DNA of 64,000 nucleotides, from positions 349,505 to 413,504 of the forward strand of contig CAVROM010000004.1 in NCBI GenBank assembly GCA_963722815.1, in the 5' to 3' direction. Each line of letters opens with the position of its first letter. Positions within the stretch are counted from its first letter, which is position 1. This document shows positions 18,642-28,171 of the stretch, one piece after another. Made by a program: the position numbers and the translations under genes. This stretch comes from DASQFQ01 sp963722815 (GTDB lineage: Bacteria; Actinomycetota; Thermoleophilia; Solirubrobacterales; Solirubrobacteraceae). Under the pieces are notes generated by a model. The model saw only the letters and a list, made by a program, of their open reading frames with translations, was not told where the DNA came from and searched no databases.

Positions 18642-19851
18642 CGATGAACGGGTCGATCCCCGTCCGGTAGCGCGGCGTCTCCACCACCAGGAACACGACG
18701 CTCAGGTAGAGCAGGACCGGCACCATCCACACGAACAGCGGCGTCCGTCGCGCGAGCTTCGTGAACGCGCCCGCCAGCGCCAGCAGCGCGAACACCCAGA
18801 AGCAGATCACCCCGGCGTTGGCCCACCCCGCGGTGACGCTGACCGTCGACGCCGTATGCCGCGACCAGTCGAGCCCGCCGAGCTCGAACATCCGCAGCGT
18901 CGTCCACTCCGCGACCTTTGCGACGTAGGTCGGGTGCTTGCGGATGTAGGCCTTCGAGCGCGCACGGAGGATGTCCTCGACCGCCGGCTCGGGGATCGTG
19001 CCGAGGCGCGCGTAGACGTCGCGGTACTCCGGGATGTGGAAGAGCGCACGCCAGGAAGCCGGGTTCTCCTTGTCGAGCCGCGCCTGGTCGTTGTAGGTGC
19101 CCGCCAGCGCGGAGCCGAGCTGCGTCGAGACCGGGATGAAGCGGTCGAAGACGACCGCGTTGCGGATCGTCCACGGCGAGATCGTGAGCAGCGCAAGCAC
19201 GACGAGCAGCGCGGGCGCGGCGAGGGCGCGCGCCGACCAGCGGGGCCGCACCGTCCACACCGCCAGCCCGAGTGGCAGCAGCAACACCAGCGCGTTCGCG
19301 CGCGTCAGGCACGTCAGCCCGGCGAGCACGCCCGCTGTCACCACCCAGCGCCAGCGATGCGTCGAGCGCCGGTGCTGGATTGCCGCCGCCAGCGCGCCGA
19401 GGAGCAGCAGCGCGAACAGCGGCTCGGACATCACGGCGCCGCCGACCAGGATCAGCGGTATGTAGACCGCCGCAGCCGCCATCGCGAGCAGCATCACCCG
19501 CCGCCCCCACAACTGGCGGGCGATCACCCCGATCATCGCCACGATCAACGTCCCGATCAGGACCCCGAGGATGCGCGCCGGGACGACGCGCTCGTGCTTC
19601 GTGCCGTGCTCGACGCCCGCGACCTTGTAGACGCCGGCGAGCAGGAGGGGGTAGGCGGGGGGCCGGAACGTGGTCGCGCGCCCGTGTGCGAGCGGCCACC
19701 CGTCGCCTGCGGCGACCGTCCGTGCGGCACGGTCGTAGTCGGTGGCGTCGTGGACGAGCTCGTAGCCGGGGGTGGCGACCATGTAGCCCACGCGCAGCAG
19801 GAGCGCGAGCAGCAGGATCAGCCAGGCGGCGGTGGGGAGGGGGTTCTTCAT
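18526..19851 (-). CDS. Polytopic membrane glycosyltransferase (GT-C/ArnT-PMT type)
   Basis: A 441-residue protein with about ten hydrophobic helices starting at residue 8. The first extracytoplasmic loop carries HDATDYDRAARTVAAGDGW, the Asp-rich loop typical of lipid-phosphate-sugar-using GT-C enzymes, followed by FRPPAYPLLLAGVY, a signature of this group. It probably transfers a sugar from a polyprenyl carrier to a cell-wall or protein acceptor outside the membrane. The last 38 residues overlap lutC, so the C-terminus may be an extension of a shorter ancestor. The acceptor is unknown. Confidence 0.8.
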   Translation of the reverse strand: MKNPLPTAAWLILLLALLLRVGYMVATPGYELVHDATDYDRAARTVAAGDGWPLAHGRATTFRPPAYPLLLAGVYKVAGVEHGTKHERVVPARILGVLIGTLIVAMIGVIARQLWGRRVMLLAMAAAAVYIPLILVGGAVMSEPLFALLLLGALAAAIQHRRSTHRWRWVVTAGVLAGLTCLTRANALVLLLPLGLAVWTVRPRWSARALAAPALLVVLALLTISPWTIRNAVVFDRFIPVSTQLGSALAGTYNDQARLDKENPASWRALFHIPEYRDVYARLGTIPEPAVEDILRARSKAYIRKHPTYVAKVAEWTTLRMFELGGLDWSRHTASTVSVTAGWANAGVICFWVFALLALAGAFTKLARRTPLFVWMVPVLLYLSVVFLVVETPRYRTGIDPFIVMLAALALRRALPGAGDREPPPPDRARYPTSPTAPTPA

Positions 19852-19853
19852 GA

Positions 19854-19886
19854 ACTCTTATGCGGCTCTCCGACCGCTCTTAGACG
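19854..19886 (+). promoter_or_regulatory. Three 11-bp direct repeats, probable response-regulator box
   Basis: Three consecutive 11-mers lie just before the ABC permease: ACTCTTATGCG, GCTCTCCGACC and GCTCTTAGACG. Units 1 and 3 share CTCTTANNCG exactly 22 bp apart. OmpR/PhoB-type regulators bind direct repeats with 11-bp periodicity, and such a regulator is encoded at 22107 in the same locus. Similar repeats precede the protease gene. Confidence 0.5.
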
Positions 19887-19906
19887 GGCAGCGGATGCTC
19901 GCGCCC

Positions 19907-21387
19907 ATGTTCTACCTCGGCTACATGCTGTCGGAATTGCGGCGCCGGAAGGGCCGTACCCTCCTCACCGCGCTCGGCCTCGGCGTCGGCGTCGGCCTCG
20001 TCGTCACCGTCAGCGCCCTGAGCAAAGGCGTCGACGATGCGCAGCAGAAGGTTCTCAAGCCGCTCACGGGCGTCGGTACCGACATGTCGGTTACCCGCCC
20101 GCTGACGTTCAATGACAACGGGAACGGGCCGGGCGGCCTCTCGGCGTCGGAGCGCGCCCAGCTCCAGCGGGAGAACGGGCCGCGGCGCTTCAACCTCGCC
20201 ACCAGGCGAAGCCGGGGGAGAAGTTCACCCGCACCGACTTCATGTCCGCCGCCCAGCTCAGCTTCCCGGCCTCGCAGGTCGCCAAGGTGGCCAAGCTCGA
20301 CGGGGTCGACTCGGCCTCGGGCAGCCTCACGCTCAACGCGGTGACGATCAAGGGCACGGTGCCGAAGAACGGCTTCCAGCGGCCGCAGCAGGGTCCGCCG
20401 GGCACCCAGCCGCAGGGTGGCGGGCAGACCGCGGGGCGGGCGCCGTTCGACATCGACTCGCTCAGCGTCACCGGGGTCGACGAGAGCAAGCCCGAGCTCG
20501 CCGCCGTGAGCGGGTTCAACGCCGGCTCCGCCCGCGAGGCCGTGCTCAACGAGTCCTACGCCCGCCGCAACAACCTGAGCAAGGGCGACACGGTCTCGCT
20601 CGGCGGCAAGAAGTTCACGATCGTCGGCCTGGCGAGCTCGCCGCTGGGCGGCCAGGCCTCCGACGTCTACGTCAAGCTCGCGCAGCTGCAGAAGCTCAGC
20701 GACCACGCGGGCCGCATCAACAGCCTGCAGGTGCGCGCCGACTCGACCGACGACGTCGCGGCGGTCGAGAAGTCGATCAAGGCGACGATGAGCGGCGCGT
20801 CGGTGACGACGGCGTCCGACCTCGCCGACCGCGTCGGCGGCTCGCTCAAGGACGCCAAGAACCTGTCCGGCAAGCTCGGCACGGCGCTGACGATCGTCGC
20901 GCTGGTGGCGGCCTTCCTGATCGCCACGCTGCTGACGCTCTCCGCGGTGACGAAGCGGATCCGCGAGCTCGGCACGCTCAAGGCGCTCGGCTGGCCGGGC
21001 CGCACGGTCGTCCGCCAGGTCACCGGCGAGTCGGTGCTGCAGGGCGTGCTCGGCGGCGTCCTCGGCGCGCTGATCGGGATCGGCGGCGCGGCGCTCGTGA
21101 CCGCGCTGGCGCCCACGCTCGAGGCCACCGTCGCGGCGCCGCAACGCGCCGCCGGCGGCCCAGGGCCCGGGGGCGGGCCGGGCGGCGGCGCCGTCTTCGG
21201 CCTCGGCCGCGCCGGCGACGCGATCACGTCCGGCACCGAGAAGATCGCGCTCAGCGCGCCCGTCGACGTCGGACTGATCGCGCTCGCGATCGGCCTCGCC
21301 CTCCTCGGCGGCCTGATCGCCGGCTCGGCCGGAGGCCTGCGCGCCTCGCGGCTGCGCCCCGCCGACGCCCTCCGTCACATCGACTAG
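19907..21387 (+). CDS. MacB/FtsX-type ABC transporter permease (one apparent frameshift)
   Basis: Permease of a MacB-like ABC system. A first helix after RRRKGRTLLTALGLGVGVGL is followed by a large extracytoplasmic domain and three C-terminal helices, including AVTKRIRELGTLKALGWPGR, the typical FtsX-family cytoplasmic loop. The N-terminal frame (to about FNLAT) and the main frame (from KPGEKFTRTDFMSAAQ) join near 20205 with one base missing; corrected length is about 493 residues. ATG 19907 precedes the first helix. The ATPase gene follows 45 nt later. Confidence 0.87.
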
Positions 21388-21432
21388 ATGGTCGATTCCA
21401 CGACCCCGCGAACTCAACCATCCAGGAGACCC

Positions 21433-22110
21433 ATGACTCCCCTGTACGCCCTCCACGACGTCCACCGCAGCTACGGCCCGATCAAGGCCGTCGACGGCGT
21501 CGACCTCGAGGTCCAGCCCGGCGAGTTCGTCGTCATCGCCGGGCCCTCGGGCTCGGGCAAGACCACGCTGCTGCAGCTGCTCGGCGCGCTCGACCGGCCG
21601 TCGGGCGGCCGCGTCGAGTTCGAGGGCAAGGACCTCGCGCGCATGGGCGACAGCGAGCTGGCGGCGCTGCGGCGCGACACGCTCGGCTTCATCTTCCAGC
21701 AGTTCAACCTGATCCCGACGCTGACCGCGCAGCAGAACGTGGAGGCCGCGCTGGCGCCGCGGAAGTTCAAGTCAGCCGAGCGGCGGCGGCGGGCGGCCGC
21801 GCTGCTCGAGCGCGTCGGGCTGGAGCCGCGCGCCTCGCACCTGCCGTCGCAGCTGTCCGGCGGCGAGCAGCAGCGCGTGGCGATCGCGCGAGCGCTCGCC
21901 AACGGCCCGCGCGTCCTGCTGGCCGACGAGCCGACCGGGAACCTCGACACGGCGACGGGCGAGGACATCGTCGCCCTGCTCACGCGGCTGTCGGCGGACG
22001 AGGGGCTGTCGGTCGTGCTGATCACGCACGACCCCTCGATCGCCGACGCCGCGGGGCGCGTCGTCCGAATGCGCGACGGCCGCGTCCTCGACGCGGTCGC
22101 CGCCGGATGA
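21433..22110 (+). CDS. MacB/LolD-type ABC transporter ATP-binding protein
   Basis: A 225-residue ATPase with Walker A GPSGSGKTTLL, Q-loop FIFQQFNLIPTLTA, signature LSGGEQQRVAIARAL and Walker B VLLADEPTGNLD. It pairs with the FtsX-type permease just upstream. A strong AGGAG lies 4 nt before ATG 21433, which is preferred over the in-frame ATG at 21388. Its stop overlaps the start of the response-regulator gene, making one transcription unit of transporter and sensor. Confidence 0.93.
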   Translation: MTPLYALHDVHRSYGPIKAVDGVDLEVQPGEFVVIAGPSGSGKTTLLQLLGALDRPSGGRVEFEGKDLARMGDSELAALRRDTLGFIFQQFNLIPTLTAQQNVEAALAPRKFKSAERRRRAAALLERVGLEPRASHLPSQLSGGEQQRVAIARALANGPRVLLADEPTGNLDTATGEDIVALLTRLSADEGLSVVLITHDPSIADAAGRVVRMRDGRVLDAVAAG

Positions 22111-22778
22111 GGATCCTCGTCGTCGACGACGAGCCCGCGCTGCGCTCCTCGCTCGAGCGCGCGCTGGGGCTCGACGCCTACGACGTGGAGCTGGCCGAGG
22201 ACGGCCACGCAGCGCTCGACCGCCTCGCCGCGGCGCCGGTCGACGCGGTCGTGCTCGACGTGGCGATGCCGAAGCTCGACGGGCTCGAGGTCTGCCGCCG
22301 GCTGCGCGCGGCCGGCGACCGCACGCCGGTGCTGATGCTCACCGCGCGCGACGCGATCGACGACCGCGTCGACGGGCTCGACGCCGGCGCCGACGACTAC
22401 CTCGTCAAGCCGTTTGCGCTGCGCGAGCTGCGGGCGCGCCTGCGCGCGCTGCTGCGGCGGGTCGAGGAGCCGTGCTCGCCGGACCTGCGCTTCGCCGACC
22501 TCGTGCTCGACCCGCGCGCGCACCAGGTGTGGCGAGGCGAAAGGGCGCTCCAGCTCTCGCGCACCGAGCACGCGCTGCTGCAGGCGTTCCTCGAGCACCC
22601 GCGCCAGGTGCTCAGCCGCTCGCAGCTGTTCGAGCGCGTGTGGGGCTACGACTTCGGCGCCACCTCGAACGCGCTCGGCGTCTACATCGGCTACCTGCGG
22701 CGTAAGACCGAGGCGGCCGGCGAGCCGCGGCTCCTGCACACCGTGCGCGGGGTCGGCTACGTGCTGCGGGAAGCGTGA
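22107..22778 (+). CDS. OmpR/PhoB family response regulator
   Basis: A 223-residue two-domain regulator. The receiver domain has VVDDEPAL, the phosphorylated Asp in VVLDVAMPKLDG, the Thr in LTARD and the Lys in YLVKPF. A winged-helix DNA-binding domain follows, with LSRTEHALLQAFLEHP and a C-terminal VRGVGYVLRE. It overlaps the ATPase gene (ATGA) and the kinase gene (TGATG). It probably controls this locus, since 11-bp direct repeats precede both the permease and the protease. Confidence 0.93.
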   Translation: MRILVVDDEPALRSSLERALGLDAYDVELAEDGHAALDRLAAAPVDAVVLDVAMPKLDGLEVCRRLRAAGDRTPVLMLTARDAIDDRVDGLDAGADDYLVKPFALRELRARLRALLRRVEEPCSPDLRFADLVLDPRAHQVWRGERALQLSRTEHALLQAFLEHPRQVLSRSQLFERVWGYDFGATSNALGVYIGYLRRKTEAAGEPRLLHTVRGVGYVLREA

Positions 22779-24184
22779 TGGGGCTGCGCGGCCGCCTCAC
22801 GTTCTCGCCGCCGGCGCGGTCGGCGTGACCGTGGTGCTCGCCTCGATCGTCCTGTTACCTCGTCATGCGCCACGAGCTCCGCGCGCAGGTGGACGACGCG
22901 CTCGGCCGCCAGGGCGGGCTCGTGGTGCGCGACCGCGCCCGCGCCCGAGATCGCCCGCGCTGCGCGCCCGCGTGATGACGCTGCGGCTGCCCGCGCCGCC
23001 GCCGCGCGCCGGCGGCTCGGCTCCGTACGCGCAGGTGCTCGACGCCGCCGGCAAGGTCATCACCCGGGGCGACGACGCCCTGCCCGGCATCCCGGTCTCC
23101 GCGCGCGACGAGCGGGTCGCGGCCGGCAAGGCCAAGGCGTACGAGGACGATCGCGTGATCGACGGCGACCACGTCCGGGTCAGCACGGTGCCGACGCCGG
23201 GCGGCGGCGCGTTCATGCTCGCGCGCAGCCTCGCCGGCATCGATTCGACGCTCTCGCGCCTCGGCTGGCTCCTGCTCGCGCTGTGCGTCGCCGGTACCGC
23301 GCTGGCCGCCGCGCTCGGGCGCCTGTTCTCGCGGCCGGTCATCCAGCCGGTCACCGACCTCACCGAGGCGGCCGAGCACATCACCGCGACCGAGGACCTG
23401 GCGCGGCGGGTGGATGCGCGCGGCAGCGACGAGGTGGGGCGGATGGCGGCGGGCTTCAACACCATGCTCGACACGCTCGAGGGCTCGGTCGCCGCGCAGC
23501 GGCGGCTGGTCGCCGACGCTTCGCACGAGCTGCGCACGCCGGTCACAAGCCTGCGCACCAACATCGAGGTGCTGCTGGCGGGCGAGCGACCTGCCCGAGC
23601 CCGCGCGGCGGCGGCTGCTCGAGGACGTGCGCGAGCAGACCGAGGAGCTGAGCGGGCTGATCACCGACGTGATCGAGCTCGCCCGCGGCGAGGTGCCGCT
23701 CTCCGGCACCGAGGACGTCCGGCTCGACGAGATCGCGGCGCTCACCGCCGGGCGCGTGGGCCGCTCGCACCCCGACGCGCGCTTCGACCTCGACCTCGAG
23801 CCGAGCGTCGTCGAGGGCCTGCCCGACCGGCTCGCCCGCGCGGTCGGCAACCTGCTCGACAACGCGGCGAAGTACGGGCCGCCGGGCGGCGTGGTGGAGG
23901 TGCGCGTGCGCGACGGCGAGGTCGCGGTGCGCGACCACGGGCCGGGCGTGCCCGGCGCCGAGGCGCCGTTCGTGTTCGATCGCTTCTACCGCGGCGACGG
24001 CGCCCGCGGCCGCCAGGGCTCCGGCCTCGGGCTGGCGATCGTGCGCCAGGTCGCCGAGTCCCACGGCGGCGGCGTGACGGTCGAGGCGGCGCCTGGCGGC
24101 GGCGCGCTGTTCCGCCTGCGGCCGCCGGTTGAGGAAACCCTTACGACACCCTCACGGAGGTCACAAGAATCAGGAGTTGAGTGA
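22778..24184 (+). CDS. Sensor histidine kinase (about four apparent frameshifts)
   Basis: Cognate kinase of the preceding regulator. In order: a first transmembrane helix (LAAGAVGVTVVLASIVL), an extracytoplasmic sensor domain, a second helix (LGWLLLALCVAGTALAAAL), a HAMP region, the H-box DASHELRTPVTSLRTNI, and the ATPase boxes NLLDNAAKYGPPGG, DHGPGVP and GSGLGLAIVRQVAESHGGG. These lie in shifted frames with joins near 22796, 22857, 22955 and 23590. Because all functional boxes are intact, assembly indels are likelier than decay. The end at 24184 overlaps the protease start. Confidence 0.88.
24138..24159 (+). promoter_or_regulatory. 11-bp direct repeats upstream of the HtrA-like gene
   Basis: CCCTTACGACA and CCCTCACGGAG are adjacent 11-mers 22-43 bp before the protease start. 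They resemble the CTCTTA repeats before the ABC permease (19854-19886) in sequence and periodicity. This suggests one response regulator controls both ends of the locus. The repeats fall inside the 3' end of the kinase gene. Confidence 0.4.
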
Positions 24185-24924
24185 CGGTCATGAAGCCCGT
24201 CCTCGCCACACTCACCGGCGCGGTCGCCACGGCCGCCACCTGCCTCGCCATCTTCGTCCTGGTGTCACCGTCCGGGCCTTCCACGCGCAGCGCTCCGACC
24301 ACGCCCACCAGCACGGTGTCCATGAAGCCGGCGCCGTCGCTCGCCACCCTGTACGCGCGCTCCCAGGACGCCGTCGCCTACGTCCAGACCCAGAAGGGCA
24401 GCGGCTCCGGCTTCCTCGTCTCCAAGAGCGGCCAGATCGTCACCAACGAGCACGTCATCGACGGCGCCAGCCGCGTCACCGTGCGCTTCGGCGAGCACGG
24501 CAAGGCGCTGCCGGCCCGCGTGGTCGACCAGGACGCCTCGGACGACCTCGCGGTGCTCGACGTCGCCGACAACGCGGTGGCGAAGATCACGCCGCTGACG
24601 CTCGGCAGCTCCTCGGGACTGCGCGTCGGCCAGCCGGCGATCGCGATCGGCTCGCCGTTCGGCCTCTCCGGGACGCTGACCTCGGGCGTCGTCTCCGCGC
24701 TCGGCCGCGACATCCAGTCGCCCAACGGCCACACGATCTCCGGCGTCGTCCAGACCGACGCGGCGATCAACCCCGGCAACTCCGGCGGCCCGCTGCTCGA
24801 CGCGAGCGGGCAGGTGATCGGGATCAACTCCCAGATCGCGACCGAGTCGGGCTCCAACAGCGGCGTCGGCTTCGCGATCCCGGTCGACACCGTCCGCCAG
24901 GTGCTGACAAACCTCGAGGCGTGA
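24181..24924 (+). CDS. HtrA/DegP-like trypsin-type serine protease without PDZ domain
   Basis: A 247-residue envelope protease. An N-terminal membrane anchor or signal (VLATLTGAVATAATCLAIFV) and a Ser/Thr/Pro linker precede the protease domain. The catalytic set is His near residue 91 (TNEHVIDGA), Asp near 121 (DDLAVLD) and Ser near 201 (NPGNSGGPLL). The PDZ domain usual in HtrA is absent. AGGAG lies 4 nt before GTG 24181 and 13 nt before ATG 24190, so either start is possible. Position behind a two-component system and exporter suggests an envelope-stress locus. Confidence 0.88.
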   Translation: MTVMKPVLATLTGAVATAATCLAIFVLVSPSGPSTRSAPTTPTSTVSMKPAPSLATLYARSQDAVAYVQTQKGSGSGFLVSKSGQIVTNEHVIDGASRVTVRFGEHGKALPARVVDQDASDDLAVLDVADNAVAKITPLTLGSSSGLRVGQPAIAIGSPFGLSGTLTSGVVSALGRDIQSPNGHTISGVVQTDAAINPGNSGGPLLDASGQVIGINSQIATESGSNSGVGFAIPVDTVRQVLTNLEA

Positions 24925-24928
24925 GGGT

Positions 24929-25766
24929 CTAGTACGCGGTGGTGCGGGCGCGGTGGCGGGGCCGCGCCTTGTACCGCGGCAGCGACCCGCGGTTCCAGAG
25001 GATGTTGTCGACGACCGCCGCGTTGAGGTCGGGGCGGACCTCGACCAGCAGCTCGACCGCGGTCAGCGCGCAGGCGCGGATCTCCACCTCCTCGGGCGAG
25101 TCGTGCTCGAGCAGGAAGCCGGCGTCGATGCGGCCGACCAGCCGCTCGTCGAACTCGAGCACGCCGTCGAGCCGCAGCACGTGCGGAACGAGGTTGTCGG
25201 CGAACAGCGTCAGGCGGTCGAGGTCGTCCGCGGGCGCGATGCCGGCCAGGTGGAGGTCGGCGGCGGCGATCTGCGCGCGCTTGTAGAACGGCACCGGCTC
25301 GCCCTCGTAGTGGCGAGACGTCGCGCCATGACGGCCACGCCGCGAGCGTCTCGGCCAGCCGCTCGGCCGAACCCTCGGCGGAGTTCACCAGCCCGAGGAA
25401 GCGCCCGAAGTACTCGACCGTGATGCGGTCGCCGAGCTCGCGCAGCGCGCGCGTGAACAACGCCATCAGCTCGTGCGCGGGGTCCTGCCCGAACGTCTCG
25501 GCGACCTCGCGCGTCCCGATCGCGGTCAGCTCCGCCGCCGTCCACGGCCCGCGGGCGCGCAGCCCCGCCTCGATCGTGCGGAAGCCCGACAGGCCCGACG
25601 GCTTGCGCAGGGTCGGGAACCAGCCGGAGCCGAAGTTGATCGCGTTGAGCGTGAGCGAGAACGCGGCGCGCTCCTCCAGCGACGCGCCCTCGATGTCCGG
25701 CGCGGGCGGGGCGTGCGGCGGCAGCGTGCGCGCGTAGTGCTCGATCGCGGGCTCGACGATGCACAC
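24929..25766 (-). CDS. Queuosine salvage protein (DUF2419/QNG1 family), one apparent frameshift
   Basis: Related to queuosine 5'-phosphate N-glycosylase, which releases queuine for tRNA modification. Recognisable parts are FSLTLNAINFGSGWFPTLRK, the GFRTIEAGLRARGPW region and, in another frame, HYEGEPVPFYKRAQIAAADL with an Asp-rich LTLFADNLVPHVLRLDGVL. The frames join near 25315 after removal of one C. GTG 25766 is the first standard start, but homologous sequence (LLDEIRSACGRVAAQAQ) extends to a CTG at 25820, just after the previous gene. It ends 4 nt from the convergent protease gene. Confidence 0.75.
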
Positions 25767-25826
25767 GTGCTGCGCCTGCGCCGCGACTCGGCCGCAGGCC
25801 GAGCGGATCTCGTCGAGCAGGGCGAG

Positions 25827-26839
25827 TCAGGCGACGCCCTCGCGCTCGGTCAGGCGCGCCGCGGTCATCGCGCCGTGGCGCTCGATCTGCTCGAGCGAGA
25901 CGTCGCGGTCGGCGAGGTGCCACTCGACGGTCATGTCGATCGCCGCCGCGAGGTCCCACGGCGGCGCCCAGCCCAGGCGCGTGCGGGCGCGCGTGGAGTC
26001 GATGCTGGGGATCGCGGCCTCGTGGCGCGGCGGGTGCTCGGCAGTGCGGACGTCGATCCCGCCGGGCCACGCCGCGCTGACGCGCTCGGCGATCCAGCCG
26101 ACGGTCTGCGGCTCCTCGTCGGGGCCGAAGTTGAAGGCGGTGGCGAACGAGGGGTCGCCGGCGAGCCGCTCGGCCAGCAGCAGGTAGCCCTCGAGCGGGT
26201 TGAGCACGTGCTGCCAGGGGCGGCGGGCGTCCGGCGCGCGGATCTCGATCGGCTCGCCGCTCTGCCCGGCGCGGATCAGGTCGGGGAGCAGGCGGCCGGG
26301 CGTGTCGTCGCCGCCGCCGATCACGTTGCCGGCGCGCGACGCTGGCCACCGGGAGGCCGAGCAGATCGCGGAACGCGGCGATCACGAGCTCCTGCGCGGC
26401 CTTGGAGCTCGAGTACGGGTCGTAGCCGCCGAGCCGGTCGTCCTCGCGGTAGGGCCGCTCGGCGCCCTGGTCGAGATAGCACTTGTCCGAGGTGACGCCG
26501 ATGACGGCTTGGACGTCTTGGGTCTCGCGGAGGGCCTGCAGCAGATGGGCGGTGCCGACCACGTTGACCGCGTAGACGGCGGCGGGATCCTCGTAGCCGA
26601 GCTGCACGGTGGCGAGGCTCGCGAGGTGGAAGACGACCTCGGGGCGGGCGGCGGCGACCGCGGCGCGGACCGCCGCGGCGTCGGTGACGTCCCCGCCGTC
26701 GCGGCGCGAGAAGCCGCTGACCTCGGCGCCCAGGCGCATCCAGCCAGAGCGTCAGCCAGCCGCCCTTGAAGCCGGTGTGGCCGGTGACCAGGACCCGCCG
26801 CCCTGACCAGAACGCGGGGTCGGGCACGGCGCGCGGCAT
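25827..26839 (-). CDS. rfbG: CDP-glucose 4,6-dehydratase-like SDR (two apparent frameshifts)
   Basis: Extended SDR that would convert CDP-glucose to CDP-4-keto-6-deoxyglucose. TGHTGFKGGWL is the glycine motif characteristic of CDP-glucose dehydratases, then VTSDKCY, the catalytic PYSSSKAAQE and NVIGGGDD. The parts lie in three frames joined near 26743 and 26340; all motifs survive. The ATG at 26839 has TAGAGT 6 nt upstream. It belongs with the cytidylyltransferase at 28543, which makes its substrate, though three unrelated genes lie between them. Confidence 0.85.
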
Positions 26840-26866
26840 GGCCGCACTCTATGCGACGATCCGCGC

Positions 26867-27626
26867 GTGGCCACGCTGCGGATCCTCGGCGCCGGAGGGT
26901 GGATCCCGACGGCCTCGCACGCCACCTGCTCCGCGCTGTTGCGCTCGGGCGACGCCGCCGTCCTGATCGACGCGGGCACCGGTCTCGAGCGCCTCGTCGC
27001 CGACCGCTCGCTGCTCGAGGGGGTCGAGACGCTCGACCTCGTGCTGACCCACTTCCACCTCGACCACGTGGTCGGGCTCGGCTACATGCCGGGGCTGCGC
27101 GGGGCCGGCGGCTGCCCGCCGCGCATCTGGGGGCCGGGCGCGGCGGTGTTCGGCGGCTCGACCGACGACGTGCTGCGGCGCGCGTTCACCCCGCCGTTCG
27201 CCGACGCCGACTACGGGCTGGTCGCGCGCGAGGTGCGGGAGCTGGCGGTCGGCGAGCAGCAGGTGGGGCCGTTCACGGTCGCCGCCCGCCGCCAGGAGGG
27301 CCACAGCACGCCGACGCTGGCGCTGCGCTTCGACGACCTCTTCACCTACTGCACGGACACGCCCTACGACGCGGGCAACGCCGAGCTGGCGCGCGGCTCG
27401 CGCGTGCTGCTGCACGAGGCGTGGGCGACCGAGGGCGCGCCGGAGCAGACGCCGATCCACTCGTCAGGCCGCGACGCCGCGCGCGTGGCGATCGAGGCCG
27501 GCGTCGAGCGGCTCATGCTCATCCACCTGCACCCGCTGACCGGGCACGAGGCGGTGCTGGATGAGGCGCGCGAGCAGTTTGCAGCGGCCGAGCTGGCCCA
27601 CGACGGGCTCGAGATCGACGCTCTAG
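26867..27626 (+). CDS. Metallo-beta-lactamase fold hydrolase (RNase Z-like)
   Basis: About 252 residues with the zinc-binding LTHFHLDHVVG motif, a later EGHSTPTLALRF, an Asp (YCTDTPYD) and IHLHPLTGHE, resembling RNase Z/arylsulfatase-type members. It starts at GTG 26867, diverging by 27 nt from the dehydratase. The frame has no stop here and runs on to 28546, antisense through the MarR gene. A one-base shift near 27620 would end it at the TAG at 27624-27626, where family homology also ends, so I set the end there. Its substrate is not known. Confidence 0.75.
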
Positions 27627-28093
27627 CCCCGCGGTTCCAGGTTCGGATGAACGCCCGCCGCCAGGCCCTGGGCATCGGCGACGCGCTGCAGCAGCGAGAT
27701 CAGCTGCGAGCGCTCCGACGCATCGAGGGCGGCGAGCAGCTCGGCGTCCTCCTCGTCGGCGGCGCGCCTGAGCTCGTCGAGCAGCTCGCGGCCCGTGGCC
27801 GTCAGGAAGAGCGTGTACGCGCGGCGGTCGCCGGGGTCACGGCGGCGCTCGGCGAGCCCGCGATGCTCGAGGTCGTCGACCAGCGCGACCACGGCGCTGC
27901 GGTGGACCCCCAGCGCGACGCTCATGGCCTGCTGGGATTGTCCCTCGGCGGCGGCGAGGTGGCTGAGCATGCCGAAGTGCCGTGGGTGCAGGCCGCGGTC
28001 GGCGAGCCGCTCCGCGAAGCGCCGGTGCGCGTGGGTGCCCAGCTGCACGAGCAGAAAGCCGGCACGGCGGCTCAATCCGGGATCGGGGGACAC
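27623..28093 (-). CDS. MarR family transcriptional regulator
   Basis: A 156-residue winged-helix repressor. The DNA-binding part includes LSHLAAAEGQSQQAMSVAL and HRSAVVALVDDLEHRGLAER, followed by the wing RRRDPGDRRAYTLFLTATGR. The start is GTG 28093. It diverges from a VOC gene with a palindrome between, so it probably represses that gene and itself until a small phenolic or oxidising signal binds. Confidence 0.9.
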   Translation of the reverse strand: MSPDPGLSRRAGFLLVQLGTHAHRRFAERLADRGLHPRHFGMLSHLAAAEGQSQQAMSVALGVHRSAVVALVDDLEHRGLAERRRDPGDRRAYTLFLTATGRELLDELRRAADEEDAELLAALDASERSQLISLLQRVADAQGLAAGVHPNLEPRG

Positions 28094-28117
28094 CGCGCGA
28101 TGGTACCGCGGCTTATC

Positions 28118-28140
28118 AACTGTTCTTGGTATAAACAGTT
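28118..28140. promoter_or_regulatory. MarR operator palindrome
   Basis: The 7-bp arms AACTGTT (28118-28124) and AACAGTT (28134-28140) are exact complements around a 9-bp AT-rich spacer, in the 78-bp gap between the divergent marR and VOC genes. Size and symmetry fit MarR-type operators. The region is noticeably AT-rich for this genome and probably holds both promoters. Confidence 0.65.
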
Positions 28141-28171
28141 CTGGTTACGTCCTACTTGGAGAGGAGCGAAA

